Positions 32,585 through 41,621 of a stretch of DNA of 64,000 bases are shown here, one piece after another (position 1 is the first letter of the stretch; every line of letters starts with the position of its first letter). The notes beneath the pieces are model-generated. The model saw only the letters and a list, made by a program, of their open reading frames with translations. It searched no databases and was not told the origin of the DNA. The DNA is taken from NCBI RefSeq assembly GCF_003595175.1, contig NZ_CP032419.1:1054001-1118000 (forward strand), given 5' to 3'. The position numbers and the translations under genes were made by a program. The stretch is from Pseudomonas cavernae. GTDB lineage: Bacteria; Pseudomonadota; Gammaproteobacteria; Pseudomonadales; Pseudomonadaceae.

Positions 32585-33229
32585 ATGGAAGCCGCAAAGA
32601 CCGCGCTAATCCGCGAAACATTCTCCGTAGGGCCTTTGCAGTGCAACTGCACCATCATCGGCGACCCTGTGACCAAGCAGGCCATCGTGGTCGATCCGGG
32701 CGGCAATCCCGAGCTGATCATGGCGCGCCTGGAGGCGCACGGCCTCAAGGTGGTGAGCATCATCCACACCCATGCGCATCTCGATCACTTCCTCGCCTCC
32801 GGGCAGATGAAGGAGCAGACCGGCGCGACCCTGCACCTGCACCAGGGCGACCAGTTCCTCTGGGACAACCTGGAGATGCAGTGCAACATGTTCGGCGTGC
32901 CCTACAGCCCGGTGCCGGCGCCGGACCAGTGGCTCAAGGACGACGAAGAGCTGGCCTGCGGCTGCGGCGTGGCGCTGCACACCCCCGGGCACACGCCGGG
33001 CTCGATGAGCTTCTGGTTCCCCGCGGCCAAGCTGCTGATCGCCGGCGACACCCTGTTCAAGCGCGGCATCGGCCGCACCGACCTGTGGGGCGGCGACTAC
33101 GCCACCATCGAGCGCTCGATCAAGCAGCGCCTGTACAGCCTCGACGAGGAGGCCACGGTGGTCACCGGTCACGGCCCGGACACCCGCCTCGGCGACGAGA
33201 TGCGCGAGAATCCCTTTATTCGCGCCTGA
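32585..33229 (+). CDS. MBL-fold metallo-hydrolase (glyoxalase II-like)
   Basis: 214 residues. Zinc-ligand motifs are complete: HTHAHLDHF (about residue 60), HTPGHTPGSMSF, IAGDTLF and VVTGHGPDTRLGDE. It belongs to the glyoxalase II-like group of small metallo-beta-lactamase-fold hydrolases; the substrate is unknown. Its first ~22 codons come from the integrative element, since attR lies at codons 18-22; the protein stays intact. A homologous 5' fragment remains at 21941. Confidence 0.92.
   Translation: MEAAKTALIRETFSVGPLQCNCTIIGDPVTKQAIVVDPGGNPELIMARLEAHGLKVVSIIHTHAHLDHFLASGQMKEQTGATLHLHQGDQFLWDNLEMQCNMFGVPYSPVPAPDQWLKDDEELACGCGVALHTPGHTPGSMSFWFPAAKLLIAGDTLFKRGIGRTDLWGGDYATIERSIKQRLYSLDEEATVVTGHGPDTRLGDEMRENPFIRA
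32637..32651 (+). other. attR core of the integrative element
   Basis: TGCAGTGCAACTGCA, identical to attL at 21993-22007, inside the MBL-fold coding sequence. Confidence 0.8.
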
Positions 33230-33314
33230 GGCGTTGGCCACGGAATTTCTGGCCGCAAATAGGTTCTAATCGCCAGCCGCCGAGAGCGGCGAAAAATATC
33301 CAGGAGTCCAGTCC

Positions 33315-34001
33315 ATGTTCGTTTCGCGTCGTTTGATCATCGCCGCCACCGCCGTTGCCCTGCTGGCCGGCTGCGCCTCGCAGAATCCCTATGACACCCA
33401 GGAGCCGAGCTCCAACAAGACCGCCAAGTACGGCGCGCTCGGCGCCCTGGCCGGTGCGGTGGCCGGTGCGGCGATCAACCACGACAACCGTGGCAAGGGC
33501 GCGCTGATCGGTGCCGCCGTCGCCGGTGCCGCCGGTGCCGGCTATGGCTACTACGCCGACAAGCAGGAAGCCGAGTTGCGCCGCAGCATGCAGGGCACCG
33601 GTGTGGAAGTGCAGCGCCAGGGCGACACCATCCAGCTGATCATGCCGGGCAACATCACCTTCGCCACCGACTCGGCGAATATCGCCAGCAGCTTCTACAG
33701 CCCGCTGAACAACCTGGCGAACTCGTTCAAGCAATACAACCAGAACAGCATCGAAGTGGTCGGCCACACCGACAGCACCGGCAGCCATGCGCACAACATG
33801 GACCTGTCGCAGCGCCGCGCGCAGAGCGTGGCCGGTTACCTGACCGCCCAGGGCGTCGATGCCTCGCGAGTCAGCACCCGCGGCATGGGCCCTGACCAGC
33901 CGGTGGCCAGCAACGCCACGACCGATGGCCGAGCGCAGAACCGTCGGGTCGAAGTGACCCTGCGGCCGCTGCCAGGCGCGCAGGGCGCACAGGTTCAGTA
34001 A
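33315..34001 (+). CDS. OmpA-family peptidoglycan-associated lipoprotein (YiaD-like)
   Basis: 228 residues. Lipobox LLAGC puts the lipid on Cys20. A Gly/Ala-rich glycine-zipper region (about 38-80, ALGALAGAVAGAAINHD...) is followed by an OmpA C-terminal domain with the peptidoglycan-binding pattern EVVGHTDSTGSHAHNMDLS and the NRRVEV end. It probably tethers the outer membrane to peptidoglycan. It ends near the shared terminator at 34077. Confidence 0.92.
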   Translation: MFVSRRLIIAATAVALLAGCASQNPYDTQEPSSNKTAKYGALGALAGAVAGAAINHDNRGKGALIGAAVAGAAGAGYGYYADKQEAELRRSMQGTGVEVQRQGDTIQLIMPGNITFATDSANIASSFYSPLNNLANSFKQYNQNSIEVVGHTDSTGSHAHNMDLSQRRAQSVAGYLTAQGVDASRVSTRGMGPDQPVASNATTDGRAQNRRVEVTLRPLPGAQGAQVQ

Positions 34002-34076
34002 CGGGTCGTTGGGACGGGCCGCGTTGCCGGTGTTTCCCTCTCCCCCAGCCCCTCTCCCATAAATGGGAGGGGAGCA

Positions 34077-34107
34077 CAAAAAAGCCCGCCGATTGGCGGG
34101 CTTTTTC
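34077..34107. terminator. Bidirectional rho-independent terminator
   Basis: AAAAAAGCCCGCC-gattg-GCGGGCTTTTT between the convergent OmpA-lipoprotein and acyltransferase genes. Confidence 0.9.
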
Positions 34108-34118
34108 ATGGGCGCGGT

Positions 34119-35033
34119 TCAGTTTTTGGCGGCCGGCGGGTATTCCCGGTGCAGGCGCTCGAGCTCCTGGTCTTTGGCCTGCCACAGTTGGTTGACCCAC
34201 TGCTGGAAGGCCAGGCGATGGGCCTCGTCGTTGTTGTAGTCGTTGCCGAGGAACTGTTGCGGGATGTCCTGGCGGTGGTAGCGCACCACCACCTGGCGCA
34301 CCTTGCCGCAGAGGAAGTCCCAGAAGCTCGGGTTGCCGTCGGGGTAGTGGATGGTGATGTGCACCAGCGATTTCAGCTGGTCGCCCATGGCGTCGAGGAC
34401 GAAGCCGATGCCGCCGGCCTTGGGTTTGAGCAGGTAGCGGAACGGCGAGCCCTGCTCGTCGTGCTTGGCCTGGGTGAAGCGGGTGCCCTCGAGGAAGTTG
34501 AAGATCGCCACCGGCACGTCGCGGAATTTTTCGCAGGCCTGGCGCGTGGTCAGGGTGTCCTGCCCTTGTTTCTCCGGGTGCCGGGCCAGGTAAGCCTTGC
34601 TGTAACGCTTCATGAAGGGGAAATCCAGCGCCCACCAACACAGGCCAATCACCGGCACCCAGATCAGTTCCTGTTTGAGGAAGAATTTGAAGAACGGCAT
34701 GCGCCGGTTCAGCGTGTGCTGCAGGACGATGATGTCGACCCAGCTCTGGTGGTTGCTGGTCACCAGGTACCAGCCGTCGTGCTTCAACTGCTCGCGACCG
34801 TTGAGGTTCCAGGCGGTCTTCTGCGTCAGCCACATCCAGCCGCTGTTGCCGGCGATCCAGGCTTCGGCGACCCAGTTCGACAGCTGGTTCAACGCCTTGC
34901 GCATCGTCTTGACCGGCACGCACAGCTTGATCAGCGCGATGAGGAACAGGAACCAGCACCAGATCAGGGTGTTGGCGATCAGCAGCAGCGCGGCCAGGGT
35001 GCCGCGCAGCGGGGCAGGCAGAAAGCTCAGCAT
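34119..35033 (-). CDS. PlsC-type lysophospholipid acyltransferase (YihG-like)
   Basis: 304 residues. N-terminal membrane helices (about 12-35, LLLIANTLIWCWFLFLIAL) are followed by the acyltransferase motifs SNHQSWVDI (the NHx4D catalytic block) and FLEGTRFT (acceptor binding), and PKAGGIGFVLDAM. Family members acylate 1-acyl-glycerol-3-phosphate or similar lipids at the inner membrane. Order beside pta agrees with P. aeruginosa as I recall it (PA0834-PA0835). Confidence 0.92.
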   Translation of the reverse strand: MLSFLPAPLRGTLAALLLIANTLIWCWFLFLIALIKLCVPVKTMRKALNQLSNWVAEAWIAGNSGWMWLTQKTAWNLNGREQLKHDGWYLVTSNHQSWVDIIVLQHTLNRRMPFFKFFLKQELIWVPVIGLCWWALDFPFMKRYSKAYLARHPEKQGQDTLTTRQACEKFRDVPVAIFNFLEGTRFTQAKHDEQGSPFRYLLKPKAGGIGFVLDAMGDQLKSLVHITIHYPDGNPSFWDFLCGKVRQVVVRYHRQDIPQQFLGNDYNNDEAHRLAFQQWVNQLWQAKDQELERLHREYPPAAKN

Positions 35034-35175
35034 GAGGGACTCAGACCTCTAGGTAGGGCGCACGGCGGGCGCGCCGGGGTGATGAAGCGGCCATGTTCCC
35101 TGGCCGTGGAGCATTTTGGCGCGCAATAGTTAACGCTTGTGCACTGAACTGCAAGCCTGGGTCCGGACCGGACAG

Positions 35176-37290
35176 TCACGCTTGATCACCCTTGGCCGCG
35201 GCCTGCATGGCGGCTGCTTGAATAACGGTAAGCGCGATGGTGTAGACGATGTCGTCGACCAGCGCGCCGCGCGACAGGTCGTTCACCGGCTTGCGCAGGC
35301 CCTGCAGCATCGGCCCGACGCTGATGCAGTTGGCGCTGCGCTGCACCGCCTTGTAGGTGGTGTTGCCGGTGTTCAGGTCGGGGAACACGAACACCGTGGC
35401 GCGCCCGGCCACCGGGCTGTCCGGCGCCTTCTGGCGGCCGACACTGGCGATCGCCGCGGCGTCGTACTGCAGCGGGCCGTCGAGCAGCAGCTGCGGGCGC
35501 GCGCTGCGGGCCAGCTGAGTGGCCGCGCGCACCTTGTCGACTTCCGCGCCGCTGCCGGAATCGCCGGTGGAATAACTGAGCATCGCCACCCGCGGTTCGA
35601 TGCCGAAGGCGCTGGCCGAGTCGGCGCTCTGCAGGGCGATCTCCGCCAGTTCCTCGGCCGTCGGGTCGGGGTTCACCGCGCAGTCGCCGTAGACCACCAC
35701 CTGGTCCGGCAGGAGCATGAAGAACACCGAGGACACCAACTGGTAGCCGGGCGCGGTCTTGATCAGCTGCAGCGCCGGGCGGATGGTATTGGCGGTGGTG
35801 TGGATGGCGCCGCTGACCAGGCCGTCGACCTCCTCCAGGGCCAGCATCATGGTGCCGAGCATCACCGTGTCGTCCAGCTGCGCCAGGGCCATCGGTGCGT
35901 TGAGGCCCTTGCTCTTGCGCAGCTCGACCATCGGCGCCACGTAACGCGCGCGGATCAGGTCGGGATCGAGGATTTCCAATCCGGCGGGCAGCTCGATGCC
36001 GTGCGCGGTGGCCACGGCCTGGACGTCCTCGGGCTTGGCCAGCAACACGCAGCGGGCGATGCCGCGCGCCTGGCAGATCGCGGCCGCCTGCACGGTGCGC
36101 GGCTCGCTGCCCTCGGGCAGGACGATGCGCTTGTTGGCTGCCTGCGCACGCTTGACCAGCTGGTAGCGGAACGCCGGCGGCGACATGCGCAGCTCGCGCG
36201 GCTCGCCGCAGCGGGCGCGCAGCCATTCGTAGTCGATATGCCCGGCGACGAAGTCGGCGACCCGCTCGGCGCGTTCGCGGTCGTCCACCGGGATTTCCTT
36301 GTTCAGGCGGTTGAGGTTGGTCGCCGTGTCGTAGGAGCCGGTCTGCACGGTGAGCACCGGCAGGCCGCTGTGCAGGGCGCCGCTACAGAGTTCCATGATC
36401 CGTGGGTCGGGTTGGAAGTCGCTGCACAGCAGCAGGCCGGCCAGCGGCACGCCGTTCATCGCCGCCAGGCTGGCGGCGAGGATGATGTCGTCGCGGTCGC
36501 CGGGGGTGACCACCAGCACGCCGGGCTTGAGCAGTTGCACGGTGTTGGCCACGGCGCGGGCGCACAGCACGATGTTGAGCATGCGCCGCTGCTCGTAGTC
36601 GCCGGCGTTGAGCACCCGTGCGCCGAGCAGGTCGGCGATGTCGCGGGTGCGCGGGGCGTTCAGCTCGGCCTGCCAGGGCACGCAGCCGAGCAGGCGGAAG
36701 GCCTCGGTCCTGAGCAGCGGCGAGAGCTCGCGCAGGCGCTCGGCGAAGGCCGCGACGCCGTCGCCGTCGCGCACCTTGTTGATGATCACGCCGAGCACCT
36801 TCGGGTCCTGCGGGCCGCCAAACAACTGGGCCTGGATCTCGATGCGGTCGGCCAGCTCGCCGAGCGGCTCGTCCTCCGGCGCCGACACCAGGATCACCTC
36901 GGCATCCAGGCTCTTGGCCAGGTGGAAGTTGACCCGCGCCGCGTAGCTGGCGTGGCGGGTCGGCACCATGCCCTCGACTATGACCACGTCCTTGTCCTGC
37001 GCCGCCTGCTGGTAAAGGCTGATGATCTGCTCCAGCAACTCGTCGAGCTGGCCGTCGCCGAGCATGCGTTCGACCTGCGTCAGCGCCAGCGGCTTGGGCG
37101 AGTGCAGGCCGTGGGTGCGGGCGATCAGCTCGCTGGAGCGCTCCGGGCCCTGGTCGCCAGCATGCGGCTGGGCGATCGGCTTGAAGAAGCCGACCTTCAG
37201 GCCGGCGCGCTCGAGGGCGCCGACCAGGCCCAGGCTGGTGGAGGTGAGGCCGACACCGAAGCCGGTGGGGGCGAGGAAGAAGGTTTGCAT
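35176..37290 (-). CDS. pta: Phosphate acetyltransferase
   Basis: 704 residues, the long Pta form; start ATG 37290 after AAGGAAG. The N-terminal third is BioD/DRTGG-like (starting FLAPTGFGVGLTSTSLGLVGAL), with a middle DRTGG domain. The C-terminal ~330 residues hold the PTA domain (RIVLPEGSEPRTVQAA, DCAVNPDPTAEELAEIA, VAMLSYSTGDSGSG). It interconverts acetyl-CoA and acetyl phosphate in the cytoplasm. It lies directly after ackA in the same direction with a palindromic repeat between, so Pta-AckA is probably an operon. Confidence 0.97.
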   Translation of the reverse strand: MQTFFLAPTGFGVGLTSTSLGLVGALERAGLKVGFFKPIAQPHAGDQGPERSSELIARTHGLHSPKPLALTQVERMLGDGQLDELLEQIISLYQQAAQDKDVVIVEGMVPTRHASYAARVNFHLAKSLDAEVILVSAPEDEPLGELADRIEIQAQLFGGPQDPKVLGVIINKVRDGDGVAAFAERLRELSPLLRTEAFRLLGCVPWQAELNAPRTRDIADLLGARVLNAGDYEQRRMLNIVLCARAVANTVQLLKPGVLVVTPGDRDDIILAASLAAMNGVPLAGLLLCSDFQPDPRIMELCSGALHSGLPVLTVQTGSYDTATNLNRLNKEIPVDDRERAERVADFVAGHIDYEWLRARCGEPRELRMSPPAFRYQLVKRAQAANKRIVLPEGSEPRTVQAAAICQARGIARCVLLAKPEDVQAVATAHGIELPAGLEILDPDLIRARYVAPMVELRKSKGLNAPMALAQLDDTVMLGTMMLALEEVDGLVSGAIHTTANTIRPALQLIKTAPGYQLVSSVFFMLLPDQVVVYGDCAVNPDPTAEELAEIALQSADSASAFGIEPRVAMLSYSTGDSGSGAEVDKVRAATQLARSARPQLLLDGPLQYDAAAIASVGRQKAPDSPVAGRATVFVFPDLNTGNTTYKAVQRSANCISVGPMLQGLRKPVNDLSRGALVDDIVYTIALTVIQAAAMQAAAKGDQA

Positions 37291-37330
37291 GGCGCTTCCT
37301 TGGTGGGGCAAACGGGTGGTGATCAGAGCG

Positions 37331-37400
37331 GTAGGGTGGAAAACCGCGAAGCCTTTTCCACCACCATAGCGGTGGATGTAAAAAGCGACATCCACCCTAC
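37331..37400. repeat. REP-like palindrome (related to family B) between ackA and pta
   Basis: GTAGGGTGGAAAACCGCGAAG mirrored by CATCCACCCTAC with inner TTTTCCACC / GGTGGATG pairs. It sits in the intercistronic gap of the pta-ackA pair and could affect relative transcript stability. Confidence 0.7.
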
Positions 37401-37407
37401 GGCCCAT

Positions 37408-38595
37408 TCAGCCATCGAGCAGGGCCAGGGTATCCAGGGCGATCTGCCGCTCTTCGTTGGTCGGCACCACCAGCACCCGCGGGTGGCCGTAACTCTGGAT
37501 CGCCCCGGCGACGCCGCGGATGCAGCGGGCGTTGGCCTCCTTGTCGAGGCTGAGGCCGAGCAGCTTGAGGTGCGCCACGGTCTTGCTGCGCACCAGCGGC
37601 GAATTCTCGCCGATGCCGCCGGTGAAGATCAGGCCGTCCAGCTGCGGCAGGGCACAGCTCATGGCCGCCAGAGATTTCGCCAGGCGATAGCAGAACACCT
37701 CGATGGCCAGGGTGGCGCCGGCGTGACCCTGGTCGCGCGCCTGCTCCAGGCTGCGCATATCGTTGGACAGCCCGGACAGGCCGAGTAGGCCGCTCTCGTG
37801 GTTGAGCAGACGCTCGATCCGCTCCAGGTTCCAACCCAGGGTGCGGGCCAGGTGGCTATGCAGGTTGGGGTCGACATCGCCGCTGCGGGTGCCCATCGCC
37901 AGGCCTTCCAGCGGAGTCAGGCCCATGCTGGTGTCGCGGCTCTGGCCGTTGACTATGGCGCAGGTCGAACAGCCATTGCCCAGGTGCGCCGACAGCCAGC
38001 TGCTGTCGCCGCTCGACAGTCCGGCCATGTCCGCGGCACGGTGGCTGACATAGCGGTGGCTGGTGCCGTGGAAGCCGTAGCGGCGCACGCCGTGCTGGCG
38101 GTACAGCGCCTCCGGCAGGGCATAGCGGTAGGCGTGTTCGGGCAGGGTCTGGTGGAAGGCGGTGTCGAACACCGCCACCTGCGGCAGGTTGGGGTAGAGC
38201 TTGAGCGCCGCCTCGATGCCGAGCAGGTTGGCCGGGTTGTGCAGCGGTGCCAGCGGCGCGGTGGCGCGGATCGCCTCGAGCACCGCGGCGTCGATGCGCT
38301 GGGCGCGGGTGAAGCGCTCGCCGCCATGCACCACCCGATGGCCGATACCATGCAGTTTGCCGCCGGCCGCGCCCTGGACCAGCGGCAGCAGTTGCGACAG
38401 GGCGGCGCGATGATCGGCATTGGGGATCATCAGGCTGTCCTTTTCACCGCCACGTTGCCACTGCAGCACGGCGTCGTGATGCCCCAGGCATTCGGCGATA
38501 CCGCTGAGGGTGAATTGCGAGTGGGCTTCGTTGACCAGGGCGAACTTGATCGACGAGCTGCCGCAGTTGATCACCAGGATGTTGCGTGCCGGCAT
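37408..38595 (-). CDS. ackA: Acetate kinase
   Basis: 395 residues, full length. Starts with [15 protein letters not shown] (phosphate-binding motif). Further motifs are [45 protein letters not shown] and the C-terminal [12 protein letters not shown]. It makes acetate and ATP from acetyl phosphate, paired with Pta. It precedes pta in the transcription direction. Confidence 0.97.
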   Translation of the reverse strand: MPARNILVINCGSSSIKFALVNEAHSQFTLSGIAECLGHHDAVLQWQRGGEKDSLMIPNADHRAALSQLLPLVQGAAGGKLHGIGHRVVHGGERFTRAQRIDAAVLEAIRATAPLAPLHNPANLLGIEAALKLYPNLPQVAVFDTAFHQTLPEHAYRYALPEALYRQHGVRRYGFHGTSHRYVSHRAADMAGLSSGDSSWLSAHLGNGCSTCAIVNGQSRDTSMGLTPLEGLAMGTRSGDVDPNLHSHLARTLGWNLERIERLLNHESGLLGLSGLSNDMRSLEQARDQGHAGATLAIEVFCYRLAKSLAAMSCALPQLDGLIFTGGIGENSPLVRSKTVAHLKLLGLSLDKEANARCIRGVAGAIQSYGHPRVLVVPTNEERQIALDTLALLDG

Positions 38596-38600
38596 CTGTA

Positions 38601-38903
38601 CTACTCCTTATCGGCGTTGCGCTCCTGAGCACACCAGCCGCAGATAAACGCTGAGCCGAGCTGGGCGCTGCGCAGCTTCGGGTCCTGTACCCAGGCCCGC
38701 GATTGCCAGGGCGGCTGGTGGCGCAGATGTTGAGTATGACCGCAGGACAGCACGGCTACCCAATGGCCGTCTTCATCCTGTTTGAAGTCGATGATTTGTG
38801 CGCTGCCGGCCTCGGGCCGTCCGTCCGCCGGCGGTTCGCTTTCAGCCGCCTGCTTGGTTAAACTTGCCCGTTCCTCATTCTTTCGCAAAGGTTTCGCCCT
38901 CAT
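38601..38903 (-). CDS. DUF3565 family protein
   Basis: About 100 residues if ATG 38903 is used; that codon overlaps the slyD ATG on the other strand (both inside CATG at 38901-38904). A start closer to the domain cannot be excluded. The recognisable part is [30 protein letters not shown] and ICGWCAQE, a small zinc-ribbon-like protein of unknown function (Cys/His pairs). It lies five bases upstream of ackA in the same direction and may be co-transcribed. Confidence 0.75.
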   Translation of the reverse strand: MRAKPLRKNEERASLTKQAAESEPPADGRPEAGSAQIIDFKQDEDGHWVAVLSCGHTQHLRHQPPWQSRAWVQDPKLRSAQLGSAFICGWCAQERNADKE

Positions 38904-39387
38904 GCTGATCGCCGCCAACAAGGCCGTCTCCATCGACTATACCCTCACCAACGACGCCGGTGAGGTTATCGACAGCTCCGCAGGCGGCGCCCCGTTGGTC
39001 TACCTGCACGGTGCCGGCAACATCATCGTCGGTCTGGAAAAAGCCCTGGTCGGCAAGCAAGCCGGCGACGAGCTGAGCGTGGCCATCGAACCGGAAGAAG
39101 CCTACGGCGAATACAGCGCCGAGCTGGTCAGCACCCTCAACCGCAGCATGTTCGAAGGTGTCGACGAGCTGGAAGTCGGCATGCAGTTCCACGCCTCGGC
39201 GCCGAACGGCAGCATGCAGATCGTCACCATCCGCGACATCGAAGGCGACGACGTGATCGTCGACGGCAACCACCCGCTGGCCGGTCAGCGCCTGAACTTC
39301 CAGGTCAAGGTCGTCGCCGTGCGCGAGGCCAGCGCCGAAGAGCTCGCCCATGGTCATATTCATGGCGAAGGTGGTCACCACCATTGA
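38902..39387 (+). CDS. slyD: FKBP-type peptidyl-prolyl isomerase SlyD
   Basis: 161 residues from ATG 38902. FKBP domain parts (VSIDYTLTNDAGEVIDSS, GLEKALVGKQAGDELSV) surround the insert-in-flap chaperone domain (about 70-125). The tail HGHIHGEGGHHH is His-rich but shorter than the E. coli tail. It acts as cytoplasmic folding helper and nickel-binding protein. Terminator at 39415. Confidence 0.95.
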   Translation: MLIAANKAVSIDYTLTNDAGEVIDSSAGGAPLVYLHGAGNIIVGLEKALVGKQAGDELSVAIEPEEAYGEYSAELVSTLNRSMFEGVDELEVGMQFHASAPNGSMQIVTIRDIEGDDVIVDGNHPLAGQRLNFQVKVVAVREASAEELAHGHIHGEGGHHH

Positions 39388-39414
39388 TTCAGCTGCTAAG
39401 CTGAGTTCACTGGA

Positions 39415-39438
39415 AAGGCGCCCACGGGCGCCTTTTTT
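39415..39438 (+). terminator. Rho-independent terminator after slyD
   Basis: AAGGCGCC-cac-GGGCGCC followed by TTTTTT. Confidence 0.88.
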
Positions 39439-39459
39439 GTCCGCTATGGGGAGATCGAC

Positions 39460-39942
39460 ATGAGTGCCTTTCACGACATCAATCTACGCGCGCTGGACGG
39501 TCAGGATTTGCCGCTGGCGCCCTTCAAGGGCCAGGTGGTGCTGGTGGTCAATGTCGCCTCGAAGTGTGGGTTGACGCCGCAGTACGCCGGCCTGGAAAAC
39601 CTCTACCAGCAGTACCGCGAGCAGGGCTTTAGCGTGCTGGGGTTGCCGTGCAACCAGTTCGCCGCCCAGGAGCCGGGCAGCGACGAGGAAATCCGCGAGT
39701 TCTGCAGCCTCAACTACGGCGTCAGCTTCCCGCTGGGCAGCAAGCTGGAGGTCAATGGTTCCGCCCGCCATCCGCTGTATCGCCTGCTGGTGGGCGAGGG
39801 TGCGGAGTTTCCCGGCGACATCACCTGGAACTTCGAGAAGTTCCTCGTCGGTCAGGATGGTCGCGTGCTGGGACGCTTCTCGCCGCGCACCGCGCCGGAC
39901 GATCCGGCGCTGATCCAGGCGATCGAGAAGGCCCTCGGCTGA
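39460..39942 (+). CDS. Glutathione peroxidase-family thiol peroxidase
   Basis: 160 residues. The peroxidatic residue is Cys36 in NVASKCGLTPQY (cysteine, not selenocysteine). Gln in LPCNQFAAQEPG and Trp in ITWNFEKFL complete the active site. Bacterial members usually use thioredoxin rather than glutathione. It follows slyD with its own leader. Confidence 0.94.
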   Translation: MSAFHDINLRALDGQDLPLAPFKGQVVLVVNVASKCGLTPQYAGLENLYQQYREQGFSVLGLPCNQFAAQEPGSDEEIREFCSLNYGVSFPLGSKLEVNGSARHPLYRLLVGEGAEFPGDITWNFEKFLVGQDGRVLGRFSPRTAPDDPALIQAIEKALG

Positions 39943-40077
39943 TCGACGTTTCCGGCCGGCGCAATGCCGGCCGGAACTAGGCCTTTTGCGCCAAAACCTC
40001 CTTTTGTCCCTTCCCGCGCTTGTCGCTCGCCATGGTCGGCGGGCTTAATTGAGCCCTTGCATCAAGGATGCCGACCC

Positions 40078-40815
40078 ATGACCAGCTTCTCCACCGATGA
40101 TTCCATTGCCCACGCCTCGCCGGCCGCCCTGCGCGCGCTAATCGAAAGCCGCCGCTCGGTGCGCCGCTTCACCGCCGAGCCGGTGCCGGACGAGGTGGTT
40201 CGCGACTGCCTGGAAATGGCGGTGCTGGCGCCCAGTTCCTGCAACCTGCAGCCCTGGAGCTTTCAGGTGATCCGCGACCCGGCACTGCTCAAGCGCTTGG
40301 TGCCGGTGTGCATGGGCCAGAACGCGGCCAAGGCGCCGCTGCTGATCGCCGTGCTGGCGCGCCCGGACACCTGGCGCGAGGCCTGCGCCAACATCCTCGA
40401 GTACTGGCCGCAGGAGAAGATTCCGGAAATCACCCGCGCGTTCTATACCGGCAAGGCGCTGTTCCAGTACAACCAGGGGCCGCTGGGCCTGCTCGGCCTG
40501 TTCAAACGCCAGCTGGTGCGCTTGGTCGGCCTGCGCAAGGCGCTGATGCGCAAGCCGAACAGCCAGGCCGAGATGCGCGTGTGGGCGGTGAAGTCCACCG
40601 CGCTGGCCGCCTCCAACCTGATGCTGGCGTTCCAGAGCCACGGCTACACCTCCTGCCCGATGGAGGGCTTCGACGAGGTGCGCCTGCGCAAGGTGCTGGA
40701 CATCCCGCGCCAGGCGATCCCGATCATGCTCCTCGCGGTCGGCCGCCAGGGCGAACGGGCGATCTACAACCCGCGCCTGCGCTTCCCGCTGGAGCAGCAC
40801 GTCACCTGGTTGTGA
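40078..40815 (+). CDS. Nitroreductase-family flavoprotein
   Basis: 245 residues from ATG 40078 after AAGGA. FMN-binding motif SRRSVRRFTAEPVPDEVV at the start, AVLAPSSCNLQPWSFQVI, and the C-terminal CPMEGFDEVRLRKVL. It should reduce nitro or quinone-like compounds with NAD(P)H. Neighbouring TetR regulator and ene-reductase suggest an electrophile-defence cluster. Confidence 0.9.
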   Translation: MTSFSTDDSIAHASPAALRALIESRRSVRRFTAEPVPDEVVRDCLEMAVLAPSSCNLQPWSFQVIRDPALLKRLVPVCMGQNAAKAPLLIAVLARPDTWREACANILEYWPQEKIPEITRAFYTGKALFQYNQGPLGLLGLFKRQLVRLVGLRKALMRKPNSQAEMRVWAVKSTALAASNLMLAFQSHGYTSCPMEGFDEVRLRKVLDIPRQAIPIMLLAVGRQGERAIYNPRLRFPLEQHVTWL

Positions 40816-40945
40816 CGGCTGGCGACGCCCCTCTCCCATGAATGGGAGAGGGGGCAGGCCGTGCGCTTGGATTGTCCGCGTGCCGACTTCCACAAGGCGC
40901 GCGGCTTCTGATCCGCAATCACTTAGGTCAATAGTGCTGGGCGGG

Positions 40946-40961
40946 CGAGACGACCGGTCAT
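40946..40961. promoter_or_regulatory. Predicted TetR (NemR-like) operator 1
   Basis: CGAGACGACCGGTCAT with the palindromic core GACCGGTC, just upstream of the TetR-family gene; an identical 16-base copy lies before the ene-reductase at 41582. Confidence 0.75.
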
Positions 40962-40973
40962 ATTCTGCCGGCC

Positions 40974-41564
40974 ATGAACACCAGCATCCGACTCGACAAG
41001 CGTGACCTGATCCTCGCCAAAGGCGCCGAGGTGATGACCCGGCGCGGTTATCACGGCACCGGCGTGCAGGAGATCGTCCAGACCGCGGGCATCCCCAAGG
41101 GCTCCTTCTACCACTACTTCGCCAGCAAGGAAGATTTCGCCCTGCAGGCGCTGGAGCACGTCTACACCCCGCGGTTGACACGTTACGCCCAGGCCCTGGG
41201 CAATCCGCAACTGAGCCCGCGGACGCGCATCCTCGGCTACTACCGCGAGCTGCTGGCGCATTTCGAACGCCAGGAAAAGCTCGAGTACCACTGCTTCATC
41301 GGCAGCCTGAGTTTCGAGATGGCCGAACTGCTGCCGGCCGTCGGCGCGCAGGTGGAAGCGGTGATGCTGCGCTCGGTGGCGACTCTCCAGCGCTGTCTGG
41401 AACAAGCCCAGGCCGCCGGCGAACTGCCGGCCGATGAGGACTGCGCCAATCTGGCGGTGTTCATCGGCAGCGCCTGGCAAGGCGCGCTGGCCCGCCTGAA
41501 AGTCGGCAACACTGCGCCCATCCATGCCTTCGTCGAGCGCCTGGAGCGTTTGCTCCGGGCCTGA
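40974..41564 (+). CDS. TetR-family repressor (NemR-like)
   Basis: 196 residues. N-terminal helix-turn-helix (GTGVQEIVQTAGIPKGSFYHYFASKED) and a C-terminal TetR_C-type domain. Cys in YHCFIGSLSFEMAELLP is placed as in NemR, whose conserved cysteine senses electrophiles (established for NemR, inferred here). Identical operator candidates precede this gene and the ene-reductase, so autoregulation and control of that gene are likely. Confidence 0.9.
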   Translation: MNTSIRLDKRDLILAKGAEVMTRRGYHGTGVQEIVQTAGIPKGSFYHYFASKEDFALQALEHVYTPRLTRYAQALGNPQLSPRTRILGYYRELLAHFERQEKLEYHCFIGSLSFEMAELLPAVGAQVEAVMLRSVATLQRCLEQAQAAGELPADEDCANLAVFIGSAWQGALARLKVGNTAPIHAFVERLERLLRA

Positions 41565-41581
41565 TTTTAAAACGCCCTTAA

Positions 41582-41597
41582 CGAGACGACCGGTCAT
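41582..41597. promoter_or_regulatory. Predicted TetR (NemR-like) operator 2
   Basis: Second identical copy of CGAGACGACCGGTCAT, 25 bases before the ene-reductase start. Confidence 0.78.
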
Positions 41598-41621
41598 CTG
41601 GCCGGCATTCAGGAGACTCGC

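Larger units (their letters stand above)
21993..32651. mobile_element. Integrative element (~10.6 kb) in the MBL-fold hydrolase gene
   Basis: Bounded by 15-base direct repeats. It has an integrase at the right end reading inward, an AlpA-like regulator and TrfA-like initiator at the left, and cargo between. Flanking homology is longer than the core: 21780-22007 and 32425-32651 are homologous at roughly three quarters of positions by eye. The element brings its own version of the target gene's 5' end, so the hydrolase gene is rebuilt at the right junction. Several cargo genes are visibly lower in GC than the chromosome. No conjugation or phage structural genes are seen. Confidence 0.85.

Noticed and set aside
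32548..33336. Second plus-strand frame over the MBL gene
   Set aside because: Out-of-frame shadow without motif.
35137..37788. Long plus-strand frame opposite pta and ackA
   Set aside because: Shadow of the pta and ackA genes; composition typical of antisense frames in high-GC DNA.
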